Shown: positions 41,189-41,776 of the stretch, one piece after another
Layout of the letters: the number at the start of each line of letters is the position of its first letter
How positions within the stretch are numbered: the stretch's first letter is position 1
Assembly (NCBI GenBank): GCA_009782435.1
Contig: WRJA01000010.1
Coordinates: 1 to 41,776, forward strand
From: Oscillospiraceae bacterium
GTDB taxonomy: Bacteria; Bacillota; Clostridia; Oscillospirales; Oscillospiraceae
Length of the DNA: 41,776 nucleotides
Direction: 5' to 3'
Made by a program: the position numbers and the translations under genes
Notes under the pieces: generated by a model
Told to the model about the DNA's origin: nothing
What the model saw: the letters and a program-made list of their open reading frames with translations, nothing else
Database searches by the model: none

Positions 41189-41776
41189 GCCCAACAAAAA
41201 AATCCAAATTTTTGCAACATTGAAAAACTGCTCCAATCCGGCTCAAATCGGCAATATTTTAGAATATTTTCTAAAACAGCAACCATTATTGGCGTGTTTA
41301 ATCAAGATATAAAAGAAAATGACGCTTTCTTTTCTTTTACTCAATTCTTTTTATCACAAAATATTAACGTTCCTAAAATAATTACTGTTGATGAAACTCA
41401 ACAATACTATCTTTTGGAAGATCTTGGAAATGAAACGCTATTTTCATTTTTAACCTCGCATAGAGATAATGAAAACATTGATAAAACAGTGATTGAATAT
41501 TATAAGAAATCGCTGAAACAACTACCTCTGTTACAACTTTCCGGAAAAAAAGAAATTGATTTTTCAAAATGCTATCCTCGACTTGCTTTCGATAAACAAT
41601 CTATGTTGTGGGATTTGAATTATTTTAAGTACTATTTTTTGAAGTTGTTGAATATCCCTTTCAATGAACAACTTTTAGAAGATGATTTTCATTGTTTTAT
41701 AAATTTTCTATTAGAAGCGGATCATGATTATTTTATGTTTCGCGATTTTCAGTCGCGGAATATTATGCTTTACAAC
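41189..41776 (+). CDS. Partial aminoglycoside/N-acetylmuramate-type phosphotransferase, AT-rich and Bacteroidetes-like
   Basis: An open frame of about 196 residues runs to the window end without a start codon at its 5' end. It shows the pattern of the APH-fold kinases found in Bacteroidetes: SGSNRQYFRIFS (nucleotide loop), IGVFNQDIKENDAFFSFT, YYLLEDLGNETLF, then CYPRLAFDKQSMLWDLNYFKYYFL. The catalytic loop is RDFQSRNIML, with D and N as in Brenner-type kinases. In many Bacteroidetes this enzyme is fused to a RapZ-like domain. The strong AT bias differs sharply from everything before 41,180. The missing 5' end suggests that it was joined here rather than belonging to the neighbouring genome. 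Confidence 0.65.

Overview
The window reads as one chromosomal region of a strictly anaerobic, fermentative or syntrophic bacterium, probably in Clostridia, Negativicutes or Synergistota. Reasons: many 4Fe-4S proteins, a sodium-pumping glutaconyl-CoA decarboxylase, CoA-transferase butyrate chemistry, an NADH-dependent Hdr-Flx complex, strong AGGAGG ribosome sites and frequent GTG/TTG starts. Base composition is moderately GC-rich until about 41,180, where it turns AT-rich and the last gene looks like it belongs to a Bacteroidetes genome. The right end is therefore probably a chimeric join.

Region 1 (1-700): the tail of a LemA protein with a strong terminator, then a two-cluster ferredoxin on the minus strand. 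Region 2 (741-14,753): two divergent operons from a shared 397-bp control region with two good sigma-70-type promoters. The minus arm carries a butyryl-CoA-type dehydrogenase, both subunits of a CoA-transferase, a biotinylated membrane gamma subunit, the Na+-pump beta subunit and, after a terminator, a sodium:solute symporter and the ferredoxin. The plus arm carries glutaconyl-CoA decarboxylase alpha, a small subunit, a free biotin carrier, a second acyl-CoA dehydrogenase (probably non-decarboxylating glutaryl-CoA dehydrogenase), crotonase, 3-hydroxybutyryl-CoA dehydrogenase, EtfB, EtfA and a cupin. Together they give glutaryl-CoA -> glutaconyl-CoA -> crotonyl-CoA (with Na+ export) -> butyryl-CoA or acetoacetyl-CoA.

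Region 3 (14,884-29,008): a minus-strand cyclase-family hydrolase, then a compact plus-strand series. It encodes a UbiA/MenA-like prenyltransferase, a molybdopterin enzyme of the pyrogallol-phloroglucinol transhydroxylase type with an added N-terminal SCP2-like lipid-binding domain, its Fe-S/beta-barrel small subunit, a small protein, a polyprenyl diphosphate synthase, HdrC-HdrB-HdrA, FlxD-FlxC-FlxB-FlxA and a small membrane peptide. This is the most interesting part. Genes for making and attaching a polyprenyl chain surround a ring-(de)hydroxylating Mo enzyme that carries a lipid-binding domain, and an electron-bifurcating module follows directly. I propose an oxygen-independent pathway acting on a prenylated aromatic such as a quinone precursor; ordinary polyphenol catabolism is the main alternative.

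Region 4 (29,129-35,498): DUF445, HflK and HflC, then on the minus strand a large peptide-type solute-binding lipoprotein and a lone fumarase alpha subunit. Region 5 (35,500-38,816): an accessory island with a perfect 16-bp palindrome, three copies of a dispersed palindromic repeat, a convergent HNH endonuclease / Dam-type methylase pair and an Rpn-family nuclease. Region 6 (39,005-41,776): an M29 aminopeptidase, a membrane-anchored HExxH protease, a GC-rich hairpin-rich stretch and the AT-rich partial phosphotransferase. I saw no tRNA, rRNA or CRISPR array.
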